NCBI RefSeq assembly: GCF_026460885.1
Contig: NZ_JAOVZW010000034.1
Coordinates: 1-36,011 of the forward strand
DNA from: Chryseobacterium formosum
GTDB lineage: Bacteria; Bacteroidota; Bacteroidia; Flavobacteriales; Weeksellaceae
Direction of reading: 5' to 3'
Length of the DNA: 36,011 nucleotides
Shown here piece by piece: positions 1 to 8,380 of the stretch. The position numbers were made by a program, and so were the translations under genes. Numbering within the stretch: the stretch's first letter is position 1; the number at the start of each line of letters is the position of its first letter. Under the pieces are notes generated by a model that saw only the letters and a program-made list of their open reading frames with translations, had not been told where the DNA came from and did no database searches.

Positions 1-1593
1 TGTTCCATTTGTTCCTCCGTTACATGAAATATTCGTTTGAGAAGTTGTTGCACTCATTGCTGTTGGCTGAGTTACAGTAGCACTTACTGTTCCCGTACAT
101 CCGTTGGCATCAGTAATGGTTACCGTGTAAGTTCCTGCTGCTAATCCTGTGCGGTCTTCTGTAGTGATTCCGCCTCCCCAGTTGAAAGTATAAGGCGATG
201 TTCCTCCCGTTGGAGTTAAATTAATGGCTCCTGTTGAACCTCCGTTACATGCAATGTTTGTAACCACTGTTGTTCCTGAAACTGCTGTAGGCTGAGTTAT
301 CGTAGCAGTTGCAGTAGTAGAACATCCAAGATTATCGGTAACTGTTACTGTATAAACTCCTACACTTAATCCTGTTGCTGTTGCTGCGGTTCCACCGCTC
401 GGTGACCATGAGTAAGTGTAAGGGGCAATTCCTCCAGATGCAGTAACAGTGGCAGTACCATTATTACCTCCATTACATGATACATTTGTTTTAGCTGTTG
501 TTGCAGAAATAGATGAAACCGTTAATGTTGCGCTATTTGAAGTTGCCGAACCTGAAGAATTAGTTGCAACACAACGATATTGATATCCGCTCATTGTCCC
601 TGTTGCTCCTGTTATTGTTAAAGTACTTGTTGTAACTCCCGAAAACGGTGCTCCATTGGCTAAAGCAATAAAACCACTACCTGTATTTTGGTACCATTGA
701 TAAGAAGTGGCACCTGTTGCAGTAATAGAAAACGTTGTATTTCCGCCAGAACAGATTGTTCTATTTGGTGGGTTTCCTGTGATTACGGGGTTACCACCAA
801 TAAATTGACACCCTGAATATGCTGTTGTACCTGCAGAAGCTAAAAGCGACCAGTTCCCCATAGTCATAACGGACGAACGTACTGAAGCCGCTGTAGTAGC
901 TGGTGTTCCAGTACAGTTAAACTTTCCTGATTGAGCAACAATATTTCCTGATTGCGCCCCTGTATAAAATGCACTCGTTCCTCCAACAAGCCCGGGAGGC
1001 ATTAACGAAGAATTGGGACCTGCTGGAACTCCAACATTCCATCCTGCAGTTGTAGTTCCTCCTCCTGGATAATACAGGTAGTTAATTCCTGCAATACAGT
1101 AAGCTCCGCTTCCTGTAATAACTCCGTTACCTCCCTGAAATGCAATAATCTGATCCCCAGTATTGGCTAATGAAAGACCATTGGTGGACGAACCATCAGT
1201 AAGTGTAACAGTACCATTTGTAGTTGATGTGCTGGTTACCGGGTTATAAGTGGAGGCTACAAGTCCTACTATATGTACTTCTGTTCCCATAGGAATTGCG
1301 GTACCACTTACCCAAGTAATGGCAGATTCTGATCCTCCGGCAGGTTGCCATGCTCCAGAGCCTTGATATCCCCTATCTGTAAAGCTAATAGTTGTTCCAG
1401 CCGAAATATTTGTAAGCAGAACAAAAGAAAACTTATCTCCCACTCCTGTTAAAGGAGAAGAGTCATAGCTTACGAAAGCTATATCTCCTGCTGCGAGGGT
1501 CGTTTGTGCATTGACCGCAGAACTTAACAATGACGCTCCTGCAATAAGGAACGTCTGTGTCAATGTTTTGATTTTTGAATAAAAATTTTTCAT
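1..1593 (-). CDS. SprB-repeat secreted adhesin, N-terminal part (runs off window)
   Basis: The minus-strand frame is open from an ATG at 1593 to the left edge (531 codons, no stop), so the gene is cut by the window. Residues 1-29 form a signal peptide (basic start, hydrophobic core, cleavage after VNAQ). Residues about 31-270 resemble the lamin-tail-like domain of type IX secreted proteins (GDIAFVSYDS, ISAGTTISFTD, LANTGDQIIAF). Residues about 275-365 are Ig-like (ICSGGN, YQWYQN, YQYRCVATNSSG). Two full SprB-type repeats of about 76 residues and the start of a third follow, each with CNGG, GGxxPYTxxW and GxYTVTVTD. This domain order is typical of large gliding/attachment proteins carrying a C-terminal type IX sorting domain, which would lie outside the window. 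The start codon is only 18 bases after the formyltransferase stop, so the two genes are probably co-transcribed. The function is inferred from domains only. Confidence 0.88.
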   Translation of the reverse strand, partial: MKNFYSKIKTLTQTFLIAGASLLSSAVNAQTTLAAGDIAFVSYDSSPLTGVGDKFSFVLLTNISAGTTISFTDRGYQGSGAWQPAGGSESAITWVSGTAIPMGTEVHIVGLVASTYNPVTSTSTTNGTVTLTDGSSTNGLSLANTGDQIIAFQGGNGVITGSGAYCIAGINYLYYPGGGTTTAGWNVGVPAGPNSSLMPPGLVGGTSAFYTGAQSGNIVAQSGKFNCTGTPATTAASVRSSVMTMGNWSLLASAGTTAYSGCQFIGGNPVITGNPPNRTICSGGNTTFSITATGATSYQWYQNTGSGFIALANGAPFSGVTTSTLTITGATGTMSGYQYRCVATNSSGSATSNSATLTVSSISATTAKTNVSCNGGNNGTATVTASGGIAPYTYSWSPSGGTAATATGLSVGVYTVTVTDNLGCSTTATATITQPTAVSGTTVVTNIACNGGSTGAINLTPTGGTSPYTFNWGGGITTEDRTGLAAGTYTVTITDANGCTGTVSATVTQPTAMSATTSQTNISCNGGTNGT

Positions 1594-1611
1594 ATTTAAT
1601 TCATATTTAGG

Positions 1612-2547
1612 TTAAAGATTTACAAACCGGCTGCCTTTTTTCATGCCAAAAGCAAACAGTTTATGGCCACTCATAAATCCTTCATCTGTATAGATGATAT
1701 CTAATCGAAGTTGAGTTTCATTATTACATTTTACAATAAGCCCATTGTCTTCATCCAATGTAAGAATGGTTCCAGGAAGATCAGACCGATGTGAAGCTTC
1801 ATTAATTACTGTAGCTTCCACTACTCTTATATTCCAGCCATTCCATTGTGTGTATGCTCCTTTGTTCCACGGGTTGCAAGCTCTGGATAAAGCTTCGATG
1901 GTTTTAGCATCATATCTTTGCCAAGAAATGCAAACATCTGCTGCTACAGGTTTTGCAAAATATTTAGCGTTTCCTTCATCTTGCTGTGTCCCTTTAGAAT
2001 TATTTTTTAATAAGATCAAAAGCTCATTAAGCAAGTTTGCTCCCAACCATGATAAGTTCGTACAAAGCACACCATGTGTCATTTTTATTGAAAGAGGTAA
2101 GATCTTTTTTAGAATAATTGCCCCTTTATCAATTTTATTTTCAATGGCATGCACAGTAATCCCAGTTTCTTTTGCACCACTTCTGATCGATTCAAAAACA
2201 GGATCTGCACCTCTCATTTCAGGCAATAATCCGTAGTGAAAATTGTAGAATTTATCTTGATGTTTATTTAAAACTGCTGCAGGTATCTTCCATGGAAACG
2301 TCATGGTGAAAATAAATTGAGCATTTGTTTTAGTGATCAATTCTTCTAATTGGGCAGAAAGATTTTCTTTTTTAATTATTAATAATGGTATTCCGGATTG
2401 TTTTGAAAGCAGTAAACAAAAATCGATGACATCTGTATTTGCTTCCGGTACTCCTAAAGCACAAAGTCGACCTTGCGAAGCTAAAGCCTGCAAAGCCGGA
2501 ATCGCCATGCGATTGTTGCATAAAACTGCTATTTTGGATGCTGTCAT
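1612..2547 (-). CDS. Formyltransferase family protein (Fmt/ArnA-like)
   Basis: A 311-residue protein from the ATG at 2547, which overlaps the upstream stop as TAATG; a longer in-frame start at 2580 lies inside the upstream gene and is less likely. The N-terminal formyltransferase domain carries the N102-x-H104 pair within NFHYGLLPEMRG and D140 in KIDKGA, with the spacing of the catalytic N/H/D triad of methionyl-tRNA formyltransferase (N106, H108, D144 in E. coli). Residues about 210-311 match the Fmt C-terminal domain (CNPWNKGAYTQW, PGTIL). Such enzymes move a formyl group from 10-formyl-tetrahydrofolate to an amine. The context (a binding-protein homologue upstream, a surface adhesin downstream) argues for a specialised N-formylation of an amino sugar or amino acid rather than housekeeping fMet-tRNA synthesis, but the substrate cannot be read from the sequence. 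Confidence 0.85.
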   Translation of the reverse strand: MTASKIAVLCNNRMAIPALQALASQGRLCALGVPEANTDVIDFCLLLSKQSGIPLLIIKKENLSAQLEELITKTNAQFIFTMTFPWKIPAAVLNKHQDKFYNFHYGLLPEMRGADPVFESIRSGAKETGITVHAIENKIDKGAIILKKILPLSIKMTHGVLCTNLSWLGANLLNELLILLKNNSKGTQQDEGNAKYFAKPVAADVCISWQRYDAKTIEALSRACNPWNKGAYTQWNGWNIRVVEATVINEASHRSDLPGTILTLDEDNGLIVKCNNETQLRLDIIYTDEGFMSGHKLFAFGMKKGSRFVNL

Positions 2548-3668
2548 TATGATTCTAAACATGCATAAGCATTGAGCCAAGAATTAGCTTCAATACTTTG
2601 AATGTGTTTAATATTAATATTTAAACTTTCACGTTCCGATTCTGTAACCGAGGCGACCTCAACGTCTTTCAGAAGGCAGCTTCCCGTCGTTTCATCTTTT
2701 GAAACGGTTGCATAATAAACCGAAGCTTCTGTGAATCTATTTTCAGGATTCATGTAAACCTTTCCGCGTGGCGAGTTGATTGTAATGCCATCGAAATTTT
2801 CGTTTTCAAATGCAATAAAAAGAGCAGCTTCCCATCCCAATAAAGAGAAAAGGTTGGCTTTACCATCTTTAATACCATTCATTATATTTACAAAAGTTTC
2901 ATTTTCTGGTGTTTTCAAAGTTTTAGACCAAGCTACAGCAGAACTCCAGTCACTTCCCGGATATGGCATTTTCGAAAGCCAGGCTTCATCAGATGTAAAA
3001 CCTGTTCCATACACCGAATGATTACTTACAAGATCATTCCCAGCTCTGAAAAAATCGTCTGCCATATCGCCACAAAACGTTGCTAAAACCGCAGTTTCTT
3101 TTTGCTGTTCAAGATATTCTGTAAGTGGGGCTAAAGTAAAATCTTCACGACGCAAAGAGGTAACATGATTAAAACCTATTGCACCTCCTTTCTCTTCAAC
3201 GGCAGCCGGATAGATGTAAGACGGACGATAGCCCGCATCGTAAAAAGAACACGTAAACGCAAAATTCTTATGCCCTTCTTCAATTGCTTTATGAGTGATA
3301 ACTCTTGTACACAGACCTCCCTGAAGAGATATAAAATACGCATTGGAAAGCCTTCCCTGAAAAGCAGGAAAATGATATCCACTGTCTAAAACAATTAACG
3401 TTTTGCCTGAAGATTCGAAAAGTGAGTGAATAAACTCCGCCGAAATAGGATTGATGTATCCAATAATAATATCCGCACCTTCTAAAAGGAATTGCTCACA
3501 ACGTTCATAAATTTCTTCATGCTTTGCTGCAACGCCTATTCCCGCCGATACAATTTCGTGATGACCTTCCAAGCCGATATTTTTCAACGCTTGCTTAAAG
3601 CCATCCATCATATCAAAAGACATTGAAGGATAAATAACAGATCGTGGTAAAAGTAAAGCTATTTTCAT
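2547..3668 (-). CDS. Type 1 periplasmic-binding-fold protein without signal peptide
   Basis: A 373-residue protein starting MKIALLLPRS, which is the first beta strand of a type 1 periplasmic-binding fold (branched-chain amino acid or AmiC-like). It shows the alternating strand/helix pattern, an early helix (FDMMDGFKQAL), a GADIIIGYINP strand and a C-terminal SPRGKVYMNPENR segment typical of Leu/Ile/Val-binding proteins. There is no signal peptide or lipobox, so it is probably cytoplasmic and may act as a ligand sensor or an enzyme-associated binding domain. No ABC permease or ATPase is nearby. It is translationally coupled to the downstream formyltransferase (TAATG). A strong hairpin at 3681-3714 lies 12 bases before its start codon. 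The fold assignment is fairly safe; the role is unknown. Confidence 0.75.
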   Translation of the reverse strand: MKIALLLPRSVIYPSMSFDMMDGFKQALKNIGLEGHHEIVSAGIGVAAKHEEIYERCEQFLLEGADIIIGYINPISAEFIHSLFESSGKTLIVLDSGYHFPAFQGRLSNAYFISLQGGLCTRVITHKAIEEGHKNFAFTCSFYDAGYRPSYIYPAAVEEKGGAIGFNHVTSLRREDFTLAPLTEYLEQQKETAVLATFCGDMADDFFRAGNDLVSNHSVYGTGFTSDEAWLSKMPYPGSDWSSAVAWSKTLKTPENETFVNIMNGIKDGKANLFSLLGWEAALFIAFENENFDGITINSPRGKVYMNPENRFTEASVYYATVSKDETTGSCLLKDVEVASVTESERESLNINIKHIQSIEANSWLNAYACLES

Positions 3669-3680
3669 TTTTTTTTCGAT

Positions 3681-3714
3681 AAAGCCTCTAATCGAACAAA
3701 CTATTAGAGGCTTT
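3681..3714. terminator. Intercistronic hairpin between collar genes and binding-protein gene
   Basis: AAAGCCTCTAAT and ATTAGAGGCTTT form a perfect 12-bp stem with a 10-base loop. On the plus strand it is followed by TTTTTT; in the direction of the genes (minus) the U run is only three bases. It may terminate part of the transcripts from the collar operon, or act as a processing or attenuation element just before the 3668 start codon. Confidence 0.65.
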
Positions 3715-3725
3715 TTTATTATTAA

Positions 3726-4268
3726 TTATGATCTTGAAGGGAAAATTCCGTATAAGCAAATGATGTAATTCATTCCTAAAAACGGTTGTTGAATACCAAT
3801 AGGCTGACTTCCTCCTGCAACGCTTAAGCTAAATGCCGTTGTAATTGGTCTTAATGCTGTATCTGCTGGCTGGCTTGAATATAAACCTGGTAATGATGCA
3901 AGTGTGGCATTTGAAGGAGAGCCTGTATCACCTCCTTCAGAAAATGTTTTAATTGAAGCCGTTTCTGTACCAGAAGCATGATTGTGCATAGGCAGATTGG
4001 AAGTAAGTAAAGTCACCGTTGGCGTACCAGTTACTTCTCCAAGTGTCCAGCTATCAATTCCTACTCCAGTTCCTGTTCCCATAGCAGTTCTGCCTGCAAA
4101 ATTTGGCAATGCAAATGTTGTCACTCCATTTCCTCCGTACATTGTTCCTAAAAGTGCAAAAAGTGCCTGATTTGTATTGATTGCTAATAATTGTCCCTGA
4201 CAAAAAGCCCAAGATTTTGGAGCAAAATTTCCTGCGAACATTCTTATTTCTGATATTGTTCCATCCAT
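3726..4268 (-). CDS. Phage tail collar domain protein (MdpB-like), copy 3
   Basis: A 180-residue protein of the short tail-collar family, also annotated as microcystin-dependent protein MdpB. Signatures are SEIRMFAGNFAPKSWAFCQG at residues 5-24, LLGTMYGGNG, FALPNFAGR, NLPMHNH near the middle, and the C-terminal LGMNYIICLYGIFPSRS. It has no signal peptide. In phages the collar domain forms trimeric tail-fibre parts; free-standing tandem copies such as this one are common in Bacteroidota with no known role. It is the last of three tandem copies, 34 bases after copy 2, and no other phage structural gene is near. The family assignment is strong; function and export route are unknown. Confidence 0.9.
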   Translation of the reverse strand: MDGTISEIRMFAGNFAPKSWAFCQGQLLAINTNQALFALLGTMYGGNGVTTFALPNFAGRTAMGTGTGVGIDSWTLGEVTGTPTVTLLTSNLPMHNHASGTETASIKTFSEGGDTGSPSNATLASLPGLYSSQPADTALRPITTAFSLSVAGGSQPIGIQQPFLGMNYIICLYGIFPSRS

Positions 4269-4302
4269 GATGATTAGTTTTTTAGAATTAAAATTTACTT
4301 AA

Positions 4303-4842
4303 TTATGGTCTGCTTGGATAAATTCCCTCACAGCAGATAATGTAATTGGCTGCCAAAACAGGTTGTAAAATTTCAAAAGGAATACCGCTACCTACAGCAG
4401 ATAAAGCCCCAGAAGCCGTAGCCGGAGCAATATTTGTATCTGCAGGCAGAGTAGAATATGCACCTTGAAGCCCTCCCAAAATAGTTCCCGAAGGCGAACC
4501 CGTTTCTCCTCCTTCTGAAAAAGCAGGAAATGCAATAGTAGCTATTGCGTTATGAGTGTGCATCGGCATTTGTGAAGTGTCCATTGTTACATTTTCTGTA
4601 CCTCCTACTTGACCCAATGTAATGTTTTGTAAACCAGCTCCCTGTCCTGTTCCTACAGCAACACGACCACGTAAATCTGGTACACCAAATGTAGTTTGCC
4701 CATTACCACCATAAGTAGTTCCTAAGATTGAAAAAAGTGTAGAGTAATTTGCTATACTGTATTCTGTTCCATCGCAGAAAAACCATCCTCTTGGAGCGAA
4801 ATTTCCCGCAAACAATCGAATTTCTCCTATATAACCTTCCAT
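4303..4842 (-). CDS. Phage tail collar domain protein (MdpB-like), copy 2
   Basis: A 179-residue paralogue of the two flanking genes with the same block order: GEIRLFAGNFAPRGWFFCDG, LGTTYGGNGQTTFGVPDLRGR, QMPMHTH and a C-terminal NYIICCEGIYPSRP. The central H-x-H of the collar domain is present. It is the closest of the three to the canonical collar consensus (APRGW, PDLRGR). It starts 54 bases after copy 1 and is followed after 34 bases by copy 3. Sequence differences are spread over the whole length, so this is an old triplication rather than a recent repeat. No signal peptide or membrane segment is seen. Confidence 0.9.
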   Translation of the reverse strand: MEGYIGEIRLFAGNFAPRGWFFCDGTEYSIANYSTLFSILGTTYGGNGQTTFGVPDLRGRVAVGTGQGAGLQNITLGQVGGTENVTMDTSQMPMHTHNAIATIAFPAFSEGGETGSPSGTILGGLQGAYSTLPADTNIAPATASGALSAVGSGIPFEILQPVLAANYIICCEGIYPSRP

Positions 4843-4896
4843 AGTATTTTAGTTTTAATTATTATTTAGTTTTAAAAAGATTAAAATGACTTAAGA

Positions 4897-5436
4897 TTAA
4901 CTTCTAGATGGGAAAACTCCATACATGCAAATAATATAATTCATTCCTAGAGAAGGCTGAGTAATATTAATTGGTATGCTTCCGCCGGTAACTCCCACTT
5001 GAATATTCAAAGGAGTTGCTTTGGTACTAGAATCACTTGCCTGAGATGTATACATAGATCCCTTTGAAGCCAAAACATTATTTGTAGGAGTTGCAGAATC
5101 TCCCTCTTCCGAATATGCCGGAATCACAATATTCCCTCCCGCTGTATGAGTATGTGGCGGAAGATTCGAAATCGTAAGTGTTGTAGTATTTGTTCCGGTC
5201 ATCTCCCCTAAATCATAGTAAGATAATCCAGGTCCCTGTCCTGCTCCCACCGCAGATCTTCCTGAAAGATTAGGCAAGCCGAAAGTGACTTTTCCATCTC
5301 CTCCATAAGTGGTTCCCAAAATAGAGAATAAAGCGGTGTTTGCTCTGATTGCGATTAATGCACCATTACAATACGACCAATCTCTAGGTGCAAAGTTTGC
5401 GGCAAAAAGGCGGATTTCTCCTATTGTTCCTTCCAT
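4897..5436 (-). CDS. Phage tail collar domain protein (MdpB-like), copy 1
   Basis: A 179-residue protein, first gene of the collar trio. It has GEIRLFAANFAPRDWSYCNG, LGTTYGGDGKVTFGLPNLSGR, NLPPHTHTAGG and LGMNYIICMYGVFPSRS. The middle (residues about 100-150) diverges most from copies 2 and 3, as expected for a surface-exposed or receptor-contacting part. A leader of about 300 bases runs back to a candidate promoter at 5751-5779, whose start region carries a 17-bp inverted repeat. The three collar genes, the binding-fold protein, the formyltransferase and the adhesin all point the same way and probably form one functional unit, although the hairpin at 3681-3714 may divide the transcripts. Confidence 0.9.
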   Translation of the reverse strand: MEGTIGEIRLFAANFAPRDWSYCNGALIAIRANTALFSILGTTYGGDGKVTFGLPNLSGRSAVGAGQGPGLSYYDLGEMTGTNTTTLTISNLPPHTHTAGGNIVIPAYSEEGDSATPTNNVLASKGSMYTSQASDSSTKATPLNIQVGVTGGSIPINITQPSLGMNYIICMYGVFPSRS

Positions 5437-5708
5437 AGTTATTGTTTTTTAAGTGAAAATGTTAAATTTTTATGTTTAGTAAAATATTAGACTTTTAATT
5501 TTCAAAAGATCACGAACATATGCCACCACTCGAAATTAATCGAGGGAAATATAACATACAAAGTGTTGATCTCACATATTGTTCTATATGAAACTAAATT
5601 ATCGTGTAGATAATACTGATCTTAATTTTATCAATTAATAATCGAAGAATAAAAAAGGGGATTTTTTTAAGAATGGATTCATATTAATTTGGTTTTAGTT
5701 TGGTTTTT

Positions 5709-5751
5709 GTGATAATAATTAAATAAAATATTATTATTTAATTATTATCAC
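5709..5751. repeat. 17-bp perfect inverted repeat at the start of the collar transcript
   Basis: GTGATAATAATTAAATA at 5709-5725 is mirrored by TATTTAATTATTATCAC at 5735-5751, with a 9-base loop. The right end touches the putative -7 box of the minus-strand promoter, so the repeat covers the predicted transcription start. It can be an operator or a 5' stem-loop in the mRNA. Confidence 0.7.
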
Positions 5752-5779
5752 AAATATACTATTATTGCAATTATAACAA
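5751..5779 (-). promoter_or_regulatory. Candidate promoter of the collar operon (TTG-N18-TATATTTG)
   Basis: On the minus strand a TTG (5777-5779) is followed after 18 bases by TATATTTG (5751-5758), matching the Bacteroidota -33/-7 pattern TTG-N17-23-TAnnTTTG. It lies about 315 bases before the first collar start codon. No other gene lies between. Confidence 0.5.
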
Positions 5780-6330
5780 CATATAAATCAACATTATTTG
5801 AAAATTTAACAGATGATTCAAATCAAATTCTCCATATAATGATTTTATTCATTATGTTATTATGTTAAACAACTTTTGTCAAAAATAGAAATAATAATAG
5901 ATTTACAACTCCGTATTTTTACTGAATTTTAGTATTTTCACCTCTTTGATCGTACTATCATAAATTAATTTATATCATATGGCAATCAGTACTTTTAAAA
6001 TCATCTGTGAAAGTAATAAAATAGAATAATCACTTATACTTTATTATGAAAACAAAACTTATTATCCTAATTATTTGAATTACCACTTGCTAGATGCACA
6101 AGTGAATATTAATACCACTACTTCACATTCCTCATCAGCGCTTGATATTTATTTCAAAAGGACCCTAAAGGTCTACTGTCACCAAGAATGACGACCTCGG
6201 ATAGAGTTTCAATTTTAAATTTAAAGAAATTTCATATTGAAATTTGGATGAACAAATCAACCTAAATTTCCAAAATTCTTTCTAAATCTACCGACAAATG
6301 TTGTGATATTTCTTCAGCTGAGATATGCAA
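5780..6330. other. Non-coding, AT-rich gap
   Basis: No frame with protein-like composition was found. The only structure seen is an inverted repeat at 5836-5855, ATAATGA-N6-TCATTAT, which has Crp-like N6 spacing and sits about 90 bp upstream of the collar promoter. It could be an operator, but nothing else supports this. Confidence 0.4.
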
Positions 6331-6366
6331 AAAATGGCGCCAACTAAAGACAGTTGGTGCCATTTT
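6331..6366. terminator. Terminator after the cupin gene
   Basis: AAAATGGCGCCAACT at 6331-6345 pairs with AGTTGGTGCCATTTT at 6352-6366 (one G-T wobble, 6-base loop). The A-rich and T-rich ends make it work in both directions. It lies 29 bases past the stop of the minus-strand cupin gene. Confidence 0.85.
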
Positions 6367-6394
6367 ATTAATTATCATTTAAACCCATATCGTC

Positions 6395-6811
6395 TTAGTT
6401 AATTTCTCTAAATTTTCTTTGGTTCCACTGTCTTCTAAAAATTTTTCCATCTTCGAACTTATAGAAACATGTTTCCTTTTCTTTTTCATTGGGTCTGATT
6501 AGCGTAAAGCATTCGCCTTCGGGAAGCTCAATAATTTCATGTATTGTATTTGCCGGAACAAAATGTGAAGTTCCTTCAACCCGATGATGTATTGAGGAAT
6601 TATACGTTCCGTCTTCATGAATTTCATAAATCCTTTCAACATAACTTCCTTTTAGAATGTGTGTCGTGAAACTGAATGGGTGATCATGGATATGTTCATT
6701 CTGATCTTTTTCACTGAAATGATGAATAACCGCATCAAAAGGCAAACCTCTTAAATGATGTTTCATGAATACGGCATTCATTTTTTCGCGTTTGACCTTT
6801 ATATTAATCAT
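6395..6811 (-). CDS. Small cupin-fold protein
   Basis: A 138-residue protein with a single cupin-like barrel. Motif 1 is seen as H40-x-H42-x-H44-P followed by LKGSYVE with E59, and motif 2 as FVPANTIHEI with H91; these residues would bind one metal ion (Fe, Zn or Mn). There is no signal peptide, so it is cytoplasmic. It stands alone with its own terminator. A second ATG at codon 11 is possible as start. The fold is clear but the reaction is not; hypothetical proteins of this kind occur in many bacteria, and neither neighbour suggests a pathway. Confidence 0.75.
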   Translation of the reverse strand: MINIKVKREKMNAVFMKHHLRGLPFDAVIHHFSEKDQNEHIHDHPFSFTTHILKGSYVERIYEIHEDGTYNSSIHHRVEGTSHFVPANTIHEIIELPEGECFTLIRPNEKEKETCFYKFEDGKIFRRQWNQRKFREIN

Positions 6812-7189
6812 AATTTTTACATTTATTGACAGTGTAATTTGAGCTTTTAAATAGAAAATTTTGCAAGTTTTAGAATCTTAAGTTGTGAATAAGAAACTGA
6901 TAATTGAAGTATTTTCACTCCTTACATCTGTTATATTTTATAAAAATAATGAAAAAATAGGAGTTAGAATTAGATGTTTTGTCTTTTATTCCTAGATTTT
7001 ACAACTTCTATCCACCATATTTTTTCAATAATCAATTTTTAGATAAAAACTGCTGCAATAACCCTTTAACGAAAGTCATTGGTATCAGAATTGCAAATAT
7101 CTGAATACGATCAATCCTGAAATTTATTGAAAAAAATTGCGTTACCATGATGTAAATGTTAATGCTCATAGTATTAAAAAAAACAGTAA
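6812..7189. other. Non-coding gap between cupin and glycosyltransferase genes
   Basis: This is a divergent intergenic region. No protein-like frame, no strong inverted repeat and no convincing TAnnTTTG promoter was found; a weak match to the regional operator at 7065-7080 (TTTAAC-GAAA-GTCATT) has no -7 box at the expected distance. Confidence 0.4.
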
Positions 7190-8380
7190 ATGAAAAATCC
7201 TCCTGAACATTTTACAGATTCCTTCTTCTCAAGATTTTCAATTTTACCTAATGTAAAATTCAGCATCGTTATTCCTGTGAAGGATGAAGAAGATTATATT
7301 TCTAAAACACTTACTGCTTTCACTTTACAAGTCGATATTTTGGGTAATCCTTTGGACTTTGATCAATTTGAAATTTTGATTCTGGCAAATAATTGTTCCG
7401 ATAAGTCTGTAGCTCTTATAAAACAATTTCAAAATGATTATCCGAATCTCAATATTTATTTACAAGAAGTAATATTGTCCGCAAAGCAGGCAAATATTGG
7501 ATATGTCCGTAGAAAATTAATGGAATGTGCCTACACAAGATTAAATAAAAATGGCGGAGGTCTCATTATGACAACAGATGGTGATACCACAGTAGCACCA
7601 GACTGGATCTCTCAGACGTATCGTGAAATATGTAACGGAGCAGAAGTCGTGGGAGGTAGAATCTTACTGTATGCAGATGAAATGGAAAGCTTGGATCAGT
7701 TTACCCGTTTACTACATTTAAAAGACGAAAGATACCACCTCTTAGTTGCTGAACTGGAAGGTAAAATCATCAATCAAGCTTTTGATCCTTTCCCAAGACA
7801 TCATCAGCATTTTAACGGCAGTTTTGCTATAACTTCTGAATCTTATGCAAGATCGGGAGGTGTTCCCCATGTCGAACATTTGGAGGATTGTGCTTTTTTT
7901 GAAAGATTACAAGCTTTAGATATCAAAATTCGTCACAGCTATGATGTAAAAGTTCATACTTCTGCGAGATGTGTCGGGCGGACTCAAATCGGACTTTCTT
8001 ATCAATTAAATGTCTGGAAAAATTTAGGAAAAAATGCTGATCACTATTTCGTCGAATCTTGCGCTTCCATCACAAAAAGGCTTACTCAAAAAAGAAGCCT
8101 CAATGATTTGTGGAAAATAAAGAATGAAATTACCGAATTTGATTTTATTGAAATCATTAACAAAAAAATTCCGGAGATTGCGGTGGACGAAGAATTGTAT
8201 AATAATTTTCAAGACAGCATCTATTTTGGGGAGTGGTATGAAAAATTACTAACACTTCAACATTCAATTTATAAAGATAAAAGTCCTGAAAGCTCCCCTA
8301 TTGACACTGCAATTAAAGAATTACAAATGAAGATTCAGGAATATTCTGGTCACAATTTTTCCCAGACATCAATTCTGTAA
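7190..8380 (+). CDS. Glycosyltransferase family 2 (GT-A fold)
   Basis: A 396-residue GT-A fold glycosyltransferase. The N-terminal strand FSIVIPVKDEEDYI lies at residues 24-37, and TTDGDTTVAPDW contains the metal/nucleotide-sugar binding D130-G-D132. ANNCSDKS near residue 67 is the usual strand/turn of the family. There are no membrane helices, so it is a soluble or peripheral enzyme using a nucleotide sugar. Its 3' end overlaps the convergent methyltransferase gene by 31 bases. Glycosyltransferase 2, acyl-CoA dehydrogenase, PIG-L deacetylase and NodS-like methyltransferase genes recur together in other bacteria as I recall, so this gene probably belongs with the three on the opposite strand. 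The acceptor is unknown. Confidence 0.88.
   Translation: MKNPPEHFTDSFFSRFSILPNVKFSIVIPVKDEEDYISKTLTAFTLQVDILGNPLDFDQFEILILANNCSDKSVALIKQFQNDYPNLNIYLQEVILSAKQANIGYVRRKLMECAYTRLNKNGGGLIMTTDGDTTVAPDWISQTYREICNGAEVVGGRILLYADEMESLDQFTRLLHLKDERYHLLVAELEGKIINQAFDPFPRHHQHFNGSFAITSESYARSGGVPHVEHLEDCAFFERLQALDIKIRHSYDVKVHTSARCVGRTQIGLSYQLNVWKNLGKNADHYFVESCASITKRLTQKRSLNDLWKIKNEITEFDFIEIINKKIPEIAVDEELYNNFQDSIYFGEWYEKLLTLQHSIYKDKSPESSPIDTAIKELQMKIQEYSGHNFSQTSIL

Noticed and set aside
1745..2236. 163-codon plus-strand ORF opposite the formyltransferase
   Set aside because: It is the antisense shadow of a gene with a complete catalytic triad and matching length.
3726..5436. Prophage or tailocin reading of the three collar genes
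   Set aside because: No other tail, capsid, lysis, integrase or regulator gene of phage type is adjacent; short collar proteins are common outside phages in this phylum.
7065..7080. Operator-like TTTAAC-GAAA-GTCATT upstream of the glycosyltransferase 2 gene
   Set aside because: Three mismatches and no -7 box at 29-31 bp.
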